DNA from: Cesiribacter sp.
GTDB lineage: Bacteria > Bacteroidota > Bacteroidia > Cytophagales > Cyclobacteriaceae
Reading direction: 5' to 3'
NCBI GenBank assembly: GCA_030147305.1
Contig: JASLAE010000288.1
Span: 1 to 22,952, forward strand
DNA: 22,952 nucleotides
Shown piece after piece: positions 14,889-22,952 of the stretch. Within the stretch, counting starts at the first letter, position 1, and each line of letters starts with the position of its first letter. The position numbers and the translations under genes are program-made. The notes under the pieces were generated by a model that ran no database searches, was not told the DNA's origin, and was given only the letters and a program-made list of their open reading frames with translations.

Positions 14889-15707
14889 ATGTATCAATCA
14901 TTTTTTAATCTCTCTGGTGGGGAAGGGCCGCTGGTCGTCACTGCTATTCACAATGGTCATTTAATCAGACCCGTTTTAAATGCATACATAAACTTGTCTG
15001 CCAAGCAGCGCCTTCGAGAAGAAGATCCTTATACAGGTGCGCTGGCGGCAATATTTCCAGATAATATTGTTGGCAATTATTCACGCTTCGAGGTAGACCT
15101 AAACAGAAGCCGGAACAAAGCCATTTACCTGAAACCAGAAGATGCCTGGGGACTGCATGTGTGGCGGGAATCTTTGCCGCAGGATGAAGTGCAGGAATCA
15201 TTACTGAAATATGATAATTTCTATGCGGTGGTAGAAGAGTACCTGCAGGAGATCATAGATCACCACGGGTTCGTCATTATATACGACCTGCACAGTTATA
15301 ATCACCGCAGAGGAGGACCTCAGTCACAGCCTGCCGATCCTGAACAGAATCCCGAAATTAACCTGGGACTGGGAAATATGAACCTGGAAAAGTGGCGACC
15401 AGTCATCGACACCTTTACCAGTAGTTATATAAAAGCCTGGAAAGGCTTTGAAAAACCCGACATCCGTGAAAACGTAAAGTTTGAAGGAGGCCACTTTATG
15501 CACTGGATTCATGAGCGCTTTGGTGATAAAGCCTGTGCTATTTCCATTGAGTTTAAGAAAACCTTTATGGATGAATGGACCAACGAACTGGATGAAGAAC
15601 ATCTTAACCTTATCGGCTTAGCGCTCAGGTCTACAGAAAGGACCGTACTTGAGAAAGCCAGAACAATGGAAGACAGAATCAGGATACATGATAGCAGTAA
15701 CAAGTGA
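14889..15707 (+). CDS. N-formylglutamate amidohydrolase family protein
   Basis: A 272-residue zinc hydrolase of the N-formylglutamate amidohydrolase family. Motifs include HNGHLIRP (21-28), FEVDLNRSRNKAIY (67-80), IYDLHSYNHRRGG (131-143), EGGHFMHW (199-206) and SIEFKK (219-224), which supply the expected His, Arg and Glu active-site residues. The classic enzyme frees formate from N-formylglutamate in histidine breakdown, but no hut genes lie near. Instead it overlaps a DUF1704 peptidase and precedes an ATP-grasp ligase, a setting that suggests it hydrolyses an amide or peptide modification. The start ATG 14889 follows a 54-base gap holding a small palindrome. Confidence 0.88.
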   Translation: MYQSFFNLSGGEGPLVVTAIHNGHLIRPVLNAYINLSAKQRLREEDPYTGALAAIFPDNIVGNYSRFEVDLNRSRNKAIYLKPEDAWGLHVWRESLPQDEVQESLLKYDNFYAVVEEYLQEIIDHHGFVIIYDLHSYNHRRGGPQSQPADPEQNPEINLGLGNMNLEKWRPVIDTFTSSYIKAWKGFEKPDIRENVKFEGGHFMHWIHERFGDKACAISIEFKKTFMDEWTNELDEEHLNLIGLALRSTERTVLEKARTMEDRIRIHDSSNK

Positions 15708-17535
15708 TCAGGTAAAAAATATTATTAATGAGATAAAGGAAGATAAGGGCGTACATGAAGTGTTGCCGGGCGAAAGTATCATTCATATTGACCGGCCAGT
15801 ACCCTTTCTATGTATCTACAGAATACCTAAAGGTGTAAAGAAATCACCTGAATCTACCCTGCTCACAACCCAGGCGGCCTATGTGCTTATGCAGCAAAAA
15901 GATGGGCCGATCGTAGAGGAGTTTTTATGTGAGCTGGCAGAAAGTATGCGGAAACGGTTTGGTGCTTTTCTGTTGCTGGAAGTCTGGCAATCTACCAGCC
16001 AGCAGGGGTTTGTACTGGTGAGTGCAGACGATACCAACCAACAATTCTTAAGCACCCTGCAAAAGGAGCTTTATGAATTTCCGCTCTCCATTGTTCAGCA
16101 GGTAGAAACAAAGGGGCAGTTTCCTAAAGCATATCAGCCCCTGCTGCCCCGAGACATGCTGGAAGAAGAAACAATTCGGGCACTGGGCATGCAGATAAGC
16201 CCTTTTTACAGAAGCCCGGCTACAGATCGGCTTTACCCCATGATTTACCGGCAGTTCAGGCGGGAACTGTCTACAGCCTTACGCAAATTCTTCTTTGACT
16301 TTGTGCGGGTACAGACAAAAATGGAGGTAGGCCACTACCACAGTCTGGGGCGGCATAAGGTCGGTGACCTGGCCTGGAAAATAGACCAGGAGCTGGTGGC
16401 GATCAGTAAAAGCTTCGATTTCCTGCTCCTTACCTCAGTAGTAAATCACAACGAAGCCTGGGAGCAGTTTAAAAAAAGTGGCTTTCACCAGACACCCACT
16501 TTCTTATACCGCCTTATACCAGTAGATCCGGAGCTGCTGAAAAGGCGGTTATACCAGGTACCCATAGAATCACTGGATGACCCTACCCTGGCTTTTATTT
16601 TCAGGGATAAACGAAAGGAGCTGGATCGCCTGCTTAACATGCTGGAAGAACGGAATACCAGAGATTTTCACCTTTCAAGCATTCAGGTTTTTGGCGGTGT
16701 GGAAGATGATCTTTTAGCAAAAGCTAACCAGATCCTGAGCCATGAGGAAGATGCAGGCAATACAGATGATGAAGACAATAATCCTGCCGTTCCTGAACAT
16801 ATCAGCACAGAAGCATTTGCAGAAATGGCCAGACAGGAAATTGACTGGATGCGGCAACAGTACCCTGCCATGGATGCAACTGTAACCATTCGAAAAGATA
16901 TTACGGGCCTCATGGTGTCAAGCGGACAACTGCTGGTAGGAGAGAACTTTACCACTACACCAAAACGGGCACAGGCCCTTATTCAGCATGAAGTAGGCAC
17001 CCATGTACTTACCTACTACAACGGGAAGGCACAGCCCCTTCACCAGATGTATGTAGGCTCACCCGGCTACGAAGATCTGCAGGAAGGCTTGGCCGTTCTG
17101 GCTGAATATCTGGTAGGAGGTTTAACCCTGGGACGCCTCCGGACCCTTGCCGGCAGGGTAGTGGCCGTGGATAGTATGCTCGACAATGCAGACTTTACTG
17201 AAACATTCAGGGTGCTCCACAAGGATAAGGGTTTTTCTGCCTATGCTGCGTATAGTATTTCCGAAAGGGTATACCGCGGCGGTGGCATGACCAAGGATGC
17301 TGTATATCTGCGTGGTCTTTTGCACCTGCTGGACCACCTGGCCCAGGGCAAAGAATTACAGCCCCTGCTGATTGGTAAGATACGGCAGGATTATCTGCCC
17401 ATCATAGACGAATTGATTCAAAGAAAAATATTAAAACCAGCCCCCATTATACCCCGGTATTTCAGCAATCCGGAAAGCATGGAAAGACTTAAAAAATTAC
17501 AAACCAAGGCCGACGTGTTGTCGCTCCTGAATTAG
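15688..17535 (+). CDS. DUF1704 zinc metallopeptidase (QEGLA-motif, MATCAP-like)
   Basis: A 615-residue protein of the DUF1704 / 'flavohemoglobin expression-modulating QEGLA motif' family. A zincin active site is visible: HEVGTH at 434-439 supplies two His and the catalytic Glu435, and the third ligand is Glu466 in the QEGLA motif. The animal relatives (KIAA0895L/MATCAP) are carboxypeptidases that remove the C-terminal Tyr of tubulin, so a carboxypeptidase role on some bacterial protein or peptide is a reasonable inference. The N-terminal 370 residues carry the family's other domain, then an acidic linker (about 350-370). ATG 15688 is preferred over TTG 15649 because it gives the shorter overlap (20 bases) with the upstream gene. 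The ATP-grasp gene follows 20 bases later. Confidence 0.87.
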   Translation: MIAVTSDQVKNIINEIKEDKGVHEVLPGESIIHIDRPVPFLCIYRIPKGVKKSPESTLLTTQAAYVLMQQKDGPIVEEFLCELAESMRKRFGAFLLLEVWQSTSQQGFVLVSADDTNQQFLSTLQKELYEFPLSIVQQVETKGQFPKAYQPLLPRDMLEEETIRALGMQISPFYRSPATDRLYPMIYRQFRRELSTALRKFFFDFVRVQTKMEVGHYHSLGRHKVGDLAWKIDQELVAISKSFDFLLLTSVVNHNEAWEQFKKSGFHQTPTFLYRLIPVDPELLKRRLYQVPIESLDDPTLAFIFRDKRKELDRLLNMLEERNTRDFHLSSIQVFGGVEDDLLAKANQILSHEEDAGNTDDEDNNPAVPEHISTEAFAEMARQEIDWMRQQYPAMDATVTIRKDITGLMVSSGQLLVGENFTTTPKRAQALIQHEVGTHVLTYYNGKAQPLHQMYVGSPGYEDLQEGLAVLAEYLVGGLTLGRLRTLAGRVVAVDSMLDNADFTETFRVLHKDKGFSAYAAYSISERVYRGGGMTKDAVYLRGLLHLLDHLAQGKELQPLLIGKIRQDYLPIIDELIQRKILKPAPIIPRYFSNPESMERLKKLQTKADVLSLLN

Positions 17536-17555
17536 GATCTGAAATTTTTACATTT

Positions 17556-18611
17556 ATGAAAATACTTTTTGTTTTAGACGATGTTGCAACCGAGTATGAA
17601 CGCAACACCACGGTGCTTATGGCACATCATATGCATAACAAGGGCCACGAGGTATTCCTGACTGACGTGCGTTCTATGGCGTATCAGGCCGATGGACATA
17701 TGGGCGCCCATGCCTATGTAGCACCCAATAAGAATTATAAAACTCAGGAAGAATACATGCAGGATATTCTCGGGAGTATCAAGAATAAAGTACAACCGAT
17801 TACTGTAGCAGGCCCGGACCTGGATGTACTGTTTGTACGAAATGACCCTTCTAAGCAGCAAGGGGCTCAGTGGGCACAGACTGCCGGCGCTGTTTTCGGC
17901 CAGGTTGCCACGCAGGAAGGAGTAATTGTGCTGAATGATCCATTTACACTGTCGGACAGTGTGAATAAAATGTACTTTCAGCAATTTCCGGAAGACGTAA
18001 GGCCACGCACCGTCATATCACGGGATCCAAAGGAAATCAAAGACTTTTATCAGCAGCAAAAGAAAAAAGGTGTTGTCATGAAGCCGCTTCAGGGATCTGG
18101 CGGTCAGGGGGTATTTCTGGTGAATGAAAAAAATGAAGCCAATCTAAATTCCATGATTGAAGCTAACCTGCGCGATGGCTACATTATTGTACAGGAATAT
18201 TTGCCGGAAGCAGCAGAAGGAGATATCCGGCTGTTTATGATGAATGGCCAAATATTTGAGTCCGAAGGTAAAGTGGCAGCTATGCACCGTTTCAATGATT
18301 CCGGTGATGCCCGCAGCAATGTTTCTGCCGGTGGTAAAATAAAGAAAGCCAAGATAACGGCAGAAGTGCGTGAGCTGGCAGAAAAAGTAAGGCCAAAACT
18401 GGTGCAGGATGGCGTATTTCTCTGTGGGCTTGATATTGCCGGTAAGAAGCTAATGGAGACAAACATCTTCAGCCCCGGCGGGCTTACGGATATAAATGAT
18501 ATGCTTGAATATAATTTTGCAGGCCCTCTTACCGAAGCTATTGAAAGAAAGGTAGAATACCAGCGGGTGTACGGCAAAAGATTATCTAACAAACTTTTGA
18601 ATACGCTCTAA
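17556..18611 (+). CDS. Glutathione-synthetase-like ATP-grasp ligase
   Basis: A 351-residue ATP-grasp enzyme with the GshB/RimK-type fold. Seen are the N-terminal Rossmann-like substrate domain (LFVLDDVATEYERNTTVLM), the switch-point FVRNDP, the ATP-binding GVVMKPLQGSGGQGVFLV (172-189), IIVQEYL (210-216), GDIRLFMMNG (222-231) and the metal-binding end LCGLDIAGKKLMETN (289-303). Such ligases couple ATP to a carboxylate and amine to form an amide or peptide bond. Glutathione synthetase is the usual label, but no gshA (glutamate-cysteine ligase) lies nearby and the neighbours are peptidases or amidohydrolases, so the true substrate may be another peptide or protein. Its stop overlaps the macro-domain start by one base. 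Confidence 0.88.
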   Translation: MKILFVLDDVATEYERNTTVLMAHHMHNKGHEVFLTDVRSMAYQADGHMGAHAYVAPNKNYKTQEEYMQDILGSIKNKVQPITVAGPDLDVLFVRNDPSKQQGAQWAQTAGAVFGQVATQEGVIVLNDPFTLSDSVNKMYFQQFPEDVRPRTVISRDPKEIKDFYQQQKKKGVVMKPLQGSGGQGVFLVNEKNEANLNSMIEANLRDGYIIVQEYLPEAAEGDIRLFMMNGQIFESEGKVAAMHRFNDSGDARSNVSAGGKIKKAKITAEVRELAEKVRPKLVQDGVFLCGLDIAGKKLMETNIFSPGGLTDINDMLEYNFAGPLTEAIERKVEYQRVYGKRLSNKLLNTL

Positions 18612-19159
18612 TGGCGCGACTGGTCTTAATACAGGGAGATATCACTAAACAGAAGGTGGATGCCATCGTGAATGCAGCCAACACGGCTTTGCAGGGTGGC
18701 GGCGGGGTAGATGGTGCCATTCATAAGGCGGGTGGTCCGGAGATAGGAGAAGCCTGTAAAAAGATAGTAGCAGAGCGCGGCGGCAAGGGTATCAAGACCG
18801 GAGAAGCGGTACTCACCACTGCTGGTAAACTGCCGGCACGCTATATTATACACACTGCAGGCCCTGTCTGGAAAGGAGGCGGTAAAGGTGAAGCTAAATT
18901 ACTGGCAGATTGTTACCGCAACAGTCTGGAGCTGGCGCATGAAAACAAGCTTAAAACCGTTGCCTTTCCAAATATTAGCACAGGCGTTTATGGCTTTCCT
19001 AAAGAAGATGCTGCTGAAATTGCACTGGGTATTTTGCGCAGCTTGTTAGAGGATCATGAAGTTTCCGAAGTAGAGGAGGTGCGCCTGGTCTGCTTCGACG
19101 ATGAAAACTTTAAGCTTTACCGCCAACGCATGAAAGGTGAAATGGTAGAATGTAATTAA
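18611..19159 (+). CDS. MacroD-type macro-domain hydrolase
   Basis: A 182-residue single macro domain covering the full protein. The MacroD/YmdB signature is complete: GDIT (9-12), IVNAANTALQGGGGVDGAIH (19-38, with Asn24 and Asp34) and FPNISTGVYGFP (119-130). These proteins bind ADP-ribose and hydrolyse O-acetyl-ADP-ribose or mono-ADP-ribose on Asp/Glu side chains. It is the last gene of the run and is followed by a strong terminator. The one-base stop-start overlap with the ATP-grasp gene means they are translated together, which is unusual for a stand-alone housekeeping macro protein. Confidence 0.93.
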   Translation: MARLVLIQGDITKQKVDAIVNAANTALQGGGGVDGAIHKAGGPEIGEACKKIVAERGGKGIKTGEAVLTTAGKLPARYIIHTAGPVWKGGGKGEAKLLADCYRNSLELAHENKLKTVAFPNISTGVYGFPKEDAAEIALGILRSLLEDHEVSEVEEVRLVCFDDENFKLYRQRMKGEMVECN

Positions 19160-19180
19160 AGCAGCGATACCACAAAAAAG

Positions 19181-19207
19181 AAAGCCCTGGCATTGCCAGG
19201 GCTTTTT
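19181..19207. terminator. Bidirectional intrinsic terminator between macro-domain gene and yidC
   Basis: Perfect eleven-base stem AAAGCCCTGGC (19181-19191) with GCCAGGGCTTT (19195-19205), loop ATT. T residues follow on the plus strand (19203-19207), and the A run at 19174-19179 gives a T tract on the minus strand, so it can end both convergent transcripts. Confidence 0.9.
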
Positions 19208-19217
19208 ATGTACTATC

Positions 19218-21059
19218 TTATTTTTTGGTTTTTGGCTTCTTGGTCTGCAATTCTCTGTTCTTCTGTGTTTCCTGTCCTGCTCTGAGGGCTTCCTCGAGCC
19301 GGGCCTGGAACCCACCCTTTTTCTTATCTTTATTCTTAAGGCGATTACGCTCCAGAATGGCAAGAATCTTATCATCATTCACAAAACGACGGATCAGATC
19401 TTGCTGGCCAAAGGTTACTACGTTAGATACAAAGTAGTAATAAGTAAGCGCTGCAGGGAAAGAGTTCAGGAAAAACAGGAAGGTGATAGGCATCAGGTAG
19501 CTCAGGGTTTTCATAGGCCCCTGTACCGCTGCCGACATCTGCTGGTTACGATAGGTGTACACAATGGTAGATATCGTCATCAGCAGGGTGAACAAACTTA
19601 CGTGGTCGCCATAGAATGGAATTTCAAACGGCAGTGTTACAATGCTGTCGTAGGTCGAGAGGTCGTCGGCCCAGAGGAAGCTCTCCTGGCGCAGTTCTAT
19701 CGAGTTGGGGAAGAAATAGAACATGGCAAACAAAATAGGCATCTGCAGCAGCATGGGCAGGCACCCGCTGATAGGGTTGATGCCCAATTGTGAATAGAGC
19801 TTCATCTGTTCCTGCTGCATGCGCATGGGGTCATCGCCATGCTTCTCCTTGAGTTCATCAATTTGCGGCTTCAGCACCCGCATTTTAGCCATACCGATAT
19901 ATGACTTATAGGTAAGCGGGAAAAGCAGCATCTTAATAAAGATTACCAGCAGCAGGATAATGATGCCATAATTGCTGATAAACTGCTCCAGAAAATGGAA
20001 TACCGGAATGATAAGCCACTTATTAATGGGGCGCAGGAAGAAATAACCAAGGTCAACATTTTTACCGAATCCATCAGCTACATCGTTGAGCAGGTAATAG
20101 TTGTTGGGACCAAAGAAATAGGTGAACTGGCCGCCGGCCTGTGCTACACTATCTGATAATTGCAGGCGAATGTCGTTATGCTTCACGAAGGTTGTATCAC
20201 CTTCCGGAACATCAGCAGATACGGCACCACTCGGGAAAGCGTTCTTTGCAATAATGCCTGCGGTAAAGAATCGGTGATTTATGGTTACCCATTTAATCGG
20301 TTCCTCCAGCTGGGCCTCTTCTCTGCCTTCCGTATGCCGGCTCAGGTAGTCGTAATCTTCCTCAGCAGTATAATAATTGATGGTGCTGCGGGTGCGGCTT
20401 TCTTCAATGTCGCGTTCAAGATTGCGCATGTTTTGCTGCCAGCGGTAAGTCAGTTGCTGGTTTTGCAGCTGCTTGTCCAGACCTGCGGTTGCGATCCTGT
20501 ATTGCAGCGTATAGCTGTCTGCAGGCAGCGTGTAAATATGCTGTACCTGCGCACCATTGGCCAGGGGTAGGCTAAAAGTAATTTGTTTACCTGCCTCAGT
20601 GGTGCTGGTTTCTGCAGTATAATAAAGATCGTATAGATTTAGCTTACCCTTACTGGTAGCAGCCTCCAGGCTAAACGAGCTGTTCTCTTCATCTATCAGG
20701 TAGAGGGGCTCCTGGTGGTAGGTCTTGTATTCCTTGAGCAGTACACTTTTTACAACGCCGCCTTGCGTGCTGAAAGCTATGCGCACTAACTCGTTTTCCA
20801 GAACTACTTCCTGCGCTTCACCCTGCATGCCAGCCGCAAAATCTCCCCACTGCTGGTTCAGCTGGGCCTGCCTTACAGAGTCTGGCGTTGTTGCCTGCTG
20901 GGCAGCAACAGTATCGGCGCCTTCAGGAGTTACCTGAGCAGCAGGAGCAGCGGTTTGGTCCTGTACAGTCTCCTGTGGGGGTTCCGGGGCAAAAAAGTAC
21001 ATGTATACCAAAAACAGTATACTAATCAGCACCAGACCGGTTACTTTATCTTTATCCAT
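19218..21059 (-). CDS. yidC: Membrane protein insertase YidC
   Basis: A 613-residue inner-membrane insertase that places membrane proteins with or without the Sec translocon. Residues 6-23 are the N-terminal membrane anchor, followed by an Ala/Gln/Thr-rich linker and a large periplasmic beta-domain (about 80-335), as in Gram-negative YidC. The conserved 60KD_IMP core spans about 342-560: KMLLFPLTYKSYIGMAKMR with the groove Arg394, NPISGCLPMLLQMPILFAMF (428-447) and later helices near 485-550. The tail after 560 is strongly basic (KNKDKKK, ending KKPKTKK), suited to ribosome contact. It starts 21 bases after pyrG, so the two form an operon, and it ends next to the bidirectional terminator. Confidence 0.97.
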   Translation of the reverse strand: MDKDKVTGLVLISILFLVYMYFFAPEPPQETVQDQTAAPAAQVTPEGADTVAAQQATTPDSVRQAQLNQQWGDFAAGMQGEAQEVVLENELVRIAFSTQGGVVKSVLLKEYKTYHQEPLYLIDEENSSFSLEAATSKGKLNLYDLYYTAETSTTEAGKQITFSLPLANGAQVQHIYTLPADSYTLQYRIATAGLDKQLQNQQLTYRWQQNMRNLERDIEESRTRSTINYYTAEEDYDYLSRHTEGREEAQLEEPIKWVTINHRFFTAGIIAKNAFPSGAVSADVPEGDTTFVKHNDIRLQLSDSVAQAGGQFTYFFGPNNYYLLNDVADGFGKNVDLGYFFLRPINKWLIIPVFHFLEQFISNYGIIILLLVIFIKMLLFPLTYKSYIGMAKMRVLKPQIDELKEKHGDDPMRMQQEQMKLYSQLGINPISGCLPMLLQMPILFAMFYFFPNSIELRQESFLWADDLSTYDSIVTLPFEIPFYGDHVSLFTLLMTISTIVYTYRNQQMSAAVQGPMKTLSYLMPITFLFFLNSFPAALTYYYFVSNVVTFGQQDLIRRFVNDDKILAILERNRLKNKDKKKGGFQARLEEALRAGQETQKNRELQTKKPKTKK

Positions 21060-21080
21060 TATTTCTTTTGCTTGGTCTTT

Positions 21081-22697
21081 TTATTTCTTTTGGCTGTATT
21101 CCTGTGCAGCTTTTACAAAGCGCACAAACAGCGGATGGGGGGTCAGTACTCTGCTTTTTAATTCAGGGTGAAATTGCCCGCCCACAAACCAGGGGTGATC
21201 TTTCAGCTCAATCATTTCTACCAGGCCTGTTTCGGGATTAGTGCCGCTTGCAAGCATGCCTGCTTTTTCAAAATCTTTCAGGTACTGGTTGTTGAACTCG
21301 TAGCGATGGCGGTGACGTTCTAATATTCTGTTTTTGCCATAGGCCTGGGCTGCTTTGCTGCCCTTGCGCAAATCGCAGGTGTAAGTGCCCAGACGCATGG
21401 TTCCACCCATTTCCTTTACATTTTTCTGATCTTCCATCAATGCAATGACCGGGTGTGGCGTTTCCTTATTCATTTCTGTAGAATTAGCGCCCTCCAGCCC
21501 TAAGACATTGCGCGCGAATTCTACCACGGCTACCTGCATGCCCAGGCAAATACCCAGGAATGGAATGTTACGTTCCCGTGCAAAGCGTACGGTCTGGATC
21601 TTACCTTCAATACCCCGGTCGCCAAAACCAGGGGCTACCAGAATGCCATGCAGATGGCCCAGCAGCTGGTGAGCATTTTCAGCGGTAATCTCCTCTGAGT
21701 GGATAAGCCTTAAATGAACCCTGCACTCGTTATGGGCACCCGCATGTGTAAAGGATTCTATGATGGATTTATAGGCATCGGGCAGCTCCACATACTTGCC
21801 GATCAGGCCAATGGTAACATCGCTGGTTGGGTTCTTGAGCTTGCCCAAGAATTCTTTCCAGTGCTCAATCGCCGGTTCCTGTTTATGGGGCATTCTAAGT
21901 TTTGAGAGCACCCTTTCGTCCAGCTTTTCCTTCAGCATCAGCAATGGAACATCGTAGATGCTCTCTGCGTCTCGTGCTTCAATAACTGAATTAATGTTTA
22001 CGTTGCAGAAAAGTGCCAGCTTCTTGCGTATTTCAATGGGCAGGTGATGCTCCGAACGGCAAACAAGAATATCTGGCTGGATGCCGGCTTCCAGCAGTTG
22101 CTTTACAGAATGCTGGGTAGGTTTGGTCTTCAGCTCGCCGGCAGATTTTAGATAAGGTATCAGGGTCAGGTGAATAACCAGGAAGTTATTCTGCCCTACT
22201 TCCCACTTAACCTGCCTTACAGCTTCTATAAAAGGAAGGGATTCAATATCACCCACACAGCCACCAATCTCGGTAATGACAAAGTCATACTCGCCTGTTT
22301 CACCCAACAGGTAAACATTGCGCTTTATTTCATCGGTGATGTGCGGCACTACCTGCACAGTTTTACCCAAAAATTTACCCTGCCGCTCTGCCGTAATTAC
22401 GTTATGATAAATACGTCCGGTGGTAATATTATTGGCCTGTGTAGTACTGATGCCCAAAAAACGCTCATAATGACCCAGGTCCAGATCAGTTTCGGCACCA
22501 TCTTCTGTTACATAGCATTCCCCATGCTCATAGGGATTGAGGGTTCCGGGATCTATGTTGATGTAGGGGTCGAATTTCTGGATGGTTACCCGAAAGCCGC
22601 GAGCCTGTAGTAACCTGCCCAGAGAGGCAGATATAATGCCTTTTCCCAGTGAAGAAGTTACTCCGCCCGTAACGAAGATATATTTTGCTGATGACAT
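21081..22697 (-). CDS. pyrG: CTP synthase
   Basis: A 538-residue enzyme that makes CTP from UTP, glutamine and ATP. The N-terminal synthetase domain begins KYIFVTGGVTSSLGKG with the P-loop, and continues with KFDPYINIDPGTLNPYEHGE and TEIGGCVGD. The glutamine amidotransferase domain (from about 295) has the catalytic Cys384 (GICLGMQ) and His510/Glu512 (FHPEL). The ATG at 22697 is chosen because an upstream in-frame start (22733) would lie inside the promoter -7 element and add 12 residues absent from the family. yidC follows in the same operon. Confidence 0.97.
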   Translation of the reverse strand: MSSAKYIFVTGGVTSSLGKGIISASLGRLLQARGFRVTIQKFDPYINIDPGTLNPYEHGECYVTEDGAETDLDLGHYERFLGISTTQANNITTGRIYHNVITAERQGKFLGKTVQVVPHITDEIKRNVYLLGETGEYDFVITEIGGCVGDIESLPFIEAVRQVKWEVGQNNFLVIHLTLIPYLKSAGELKTKPTQHSVKQLLEAGIQPDILVCRSEHHLPIEIRKKLALFCNVNINSVIEARDAESIYDVPLLMLKEKLDERVLSKLRMPHKQEPAIEHWKEFLGKLKNPTSDVTIGLIGKYVELPDAYKSIIESFTHAGAHNECRVHLRLIHSEEITAENAHQLLGHLHGILVAPGFGDRGIEGKIQTVRFARERNIPFLGICLGMQVAVVEFARNVLGLEGANSTEMNKETPHPVIALMEDQKNVKEMGGTMRLGTYTCDLRKGSKAAQAYGKNRILERHRHRYEFNNQYLKDFEKAGMLASGTNPETGLVEMIELKDHPWFVGGQFHPELKSRVLTPHPLFVRFVKAAQEYSQKK

Positions 22698-22952
22698 TAA
22701 AATAGGATAAAAAACACGACTTACGGGGTACAAAGGTAGCCTTTTCCTGTAATAAAGTAAAAGAGCTTTTCTATTTTATCTGCCCCCACTGGAATACAGA
22801 CTTTTAGTAATAAATTCTGGTTAAAGTTCTAAAACAGTGTTGGAATGGAAATATACCTATTTTATTTAGTTATTGTATTATATTGATCTATACCAGGGAT
22901 CTTATGATCAATAGGCATCACTAAATTGCAGAGATTAGCCGGCCCGCTGGAT
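22698..22952. other. AT-rich gene-free end of the window
   Basis: It holds the pyrG leader and promoter, then about 210 bases in which I see no gene. One inverted repeat is present: TATTGATC (22881-22888) and GATCAATA (22906-22913), with 17 bases between. It may belong to the regulation of a gene beyond the window. Confidence 0.5.
22731..22738 (-). promoter_or_regulatory. Bacteroidota -7 promoter element for pyrG-yidC
   Basis: Read on the minus strand this is TACCTTTG, an exact TAnnTTTG match, 33 bases upstream of the pyrG start codon. The -33 region is T-rich without a clean TTG. The octamer is identical to the one before the ABC-F gene. Confidence 0.55.

Noticed and set aside
15649..15687. 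TTG start giving 13 extra residues on the DUF1704 protein
   Set aside because: A TTG deep inside the upstream gene is less likely than ATG 15688; the added residues do not resemble anything conserved that I know.
22698..22733. Upstream ATG adding 12 residues to CTP synthase
   Set aside because: It lies within the exact -7 promoter element, and the family N-terminus begins at the ATG at 22697.

Overview
The window is about 23 kb of chromosome from a member of the Bacteroidota, most likely of the order Cytophagales. The reasons are exact TAnnTTTG-type -7 promoter elements (consensus of the Bacteroidota primary sigma factor) in front of several genes, a general lack of strong Shine-Dalgarno sequences, a Na+-translocating NADH:quinone reductase (nqr) operon, the pyrG-yidC pair, and protein sequences of Bacteroidota type (for example IspH with HGEPP, and YkuD_2-type L,D-transpeptidases). 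This assignment is inference from sequence style, not from a marker gene. There are no tRNA or rRNA genes, insertion sequences, phage genes or CRISPR arrays.

Layout. (1) 1-683, minus: the N-terminal third of an ABC-F ATPase, cut by the window edge. (2) 946-2616, plus: two tandem paralogous secreted L,D-transpeptidase-like proteins. (3) 2731-3150, minus: a small orphan protein with a coiled coil and a low-complexity tail. (4) 3653-4864, plus: a subtilisin-type lipoprotein protease behind a 500-base AT-rich gap. (5) 4924-6564, minus: adenine deaminase. (6) 6643-8407, plus: a tiny lipoprotein, cmk and ispH. (7) 8513-13287, plus: nqrA-nqrB-nqrC-nqrD-nqrE, closed by a good terminator with no nqrF. 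(8) 13459-19159, plus: a tightly packed run of DUF502 membrane protein, PPP-like phosphoesterase, N-formylglutamate amidohydrolase family protein, DUF1704 (QEGLA-motif, MATCAP-like) zinc peptidase, glutathione-synthetase-like ATP-grasp ligase and macro-domain hydrolase. (9) 19218-22697, minus: pyrG-yidC, followed by 255 gene-free bases to the window end.

How they fit together. Most of the window is housekeeping: nucleotide metabolism (ade, cmk, pyrG), isoprenoid synthesis (ispH), membrane insertion (yidC), respiration (nqr), cell wall (L,D-transpeptidases) and translation-associated ABC-F. The most interesting part is block 8. An ATP-grasp ligase that can make amide bonds, a DUF1704 metallopeptidase whose animal relatives trim the C-terminal Tyr of tubulin, an N-formylglutamate-amidohydrolase-like hydrolase and a macro-domain hydrolase sit in one translationally coupled unit. 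It reads as a candidate system that adds and removes amino acids or other small groups on a peptide or protein, with substrate unknown. Five intrinsic terminators (1761-1787, 2657-2698, 4890-4924, 13322-13348, 19181-19207) divide the window into these units.
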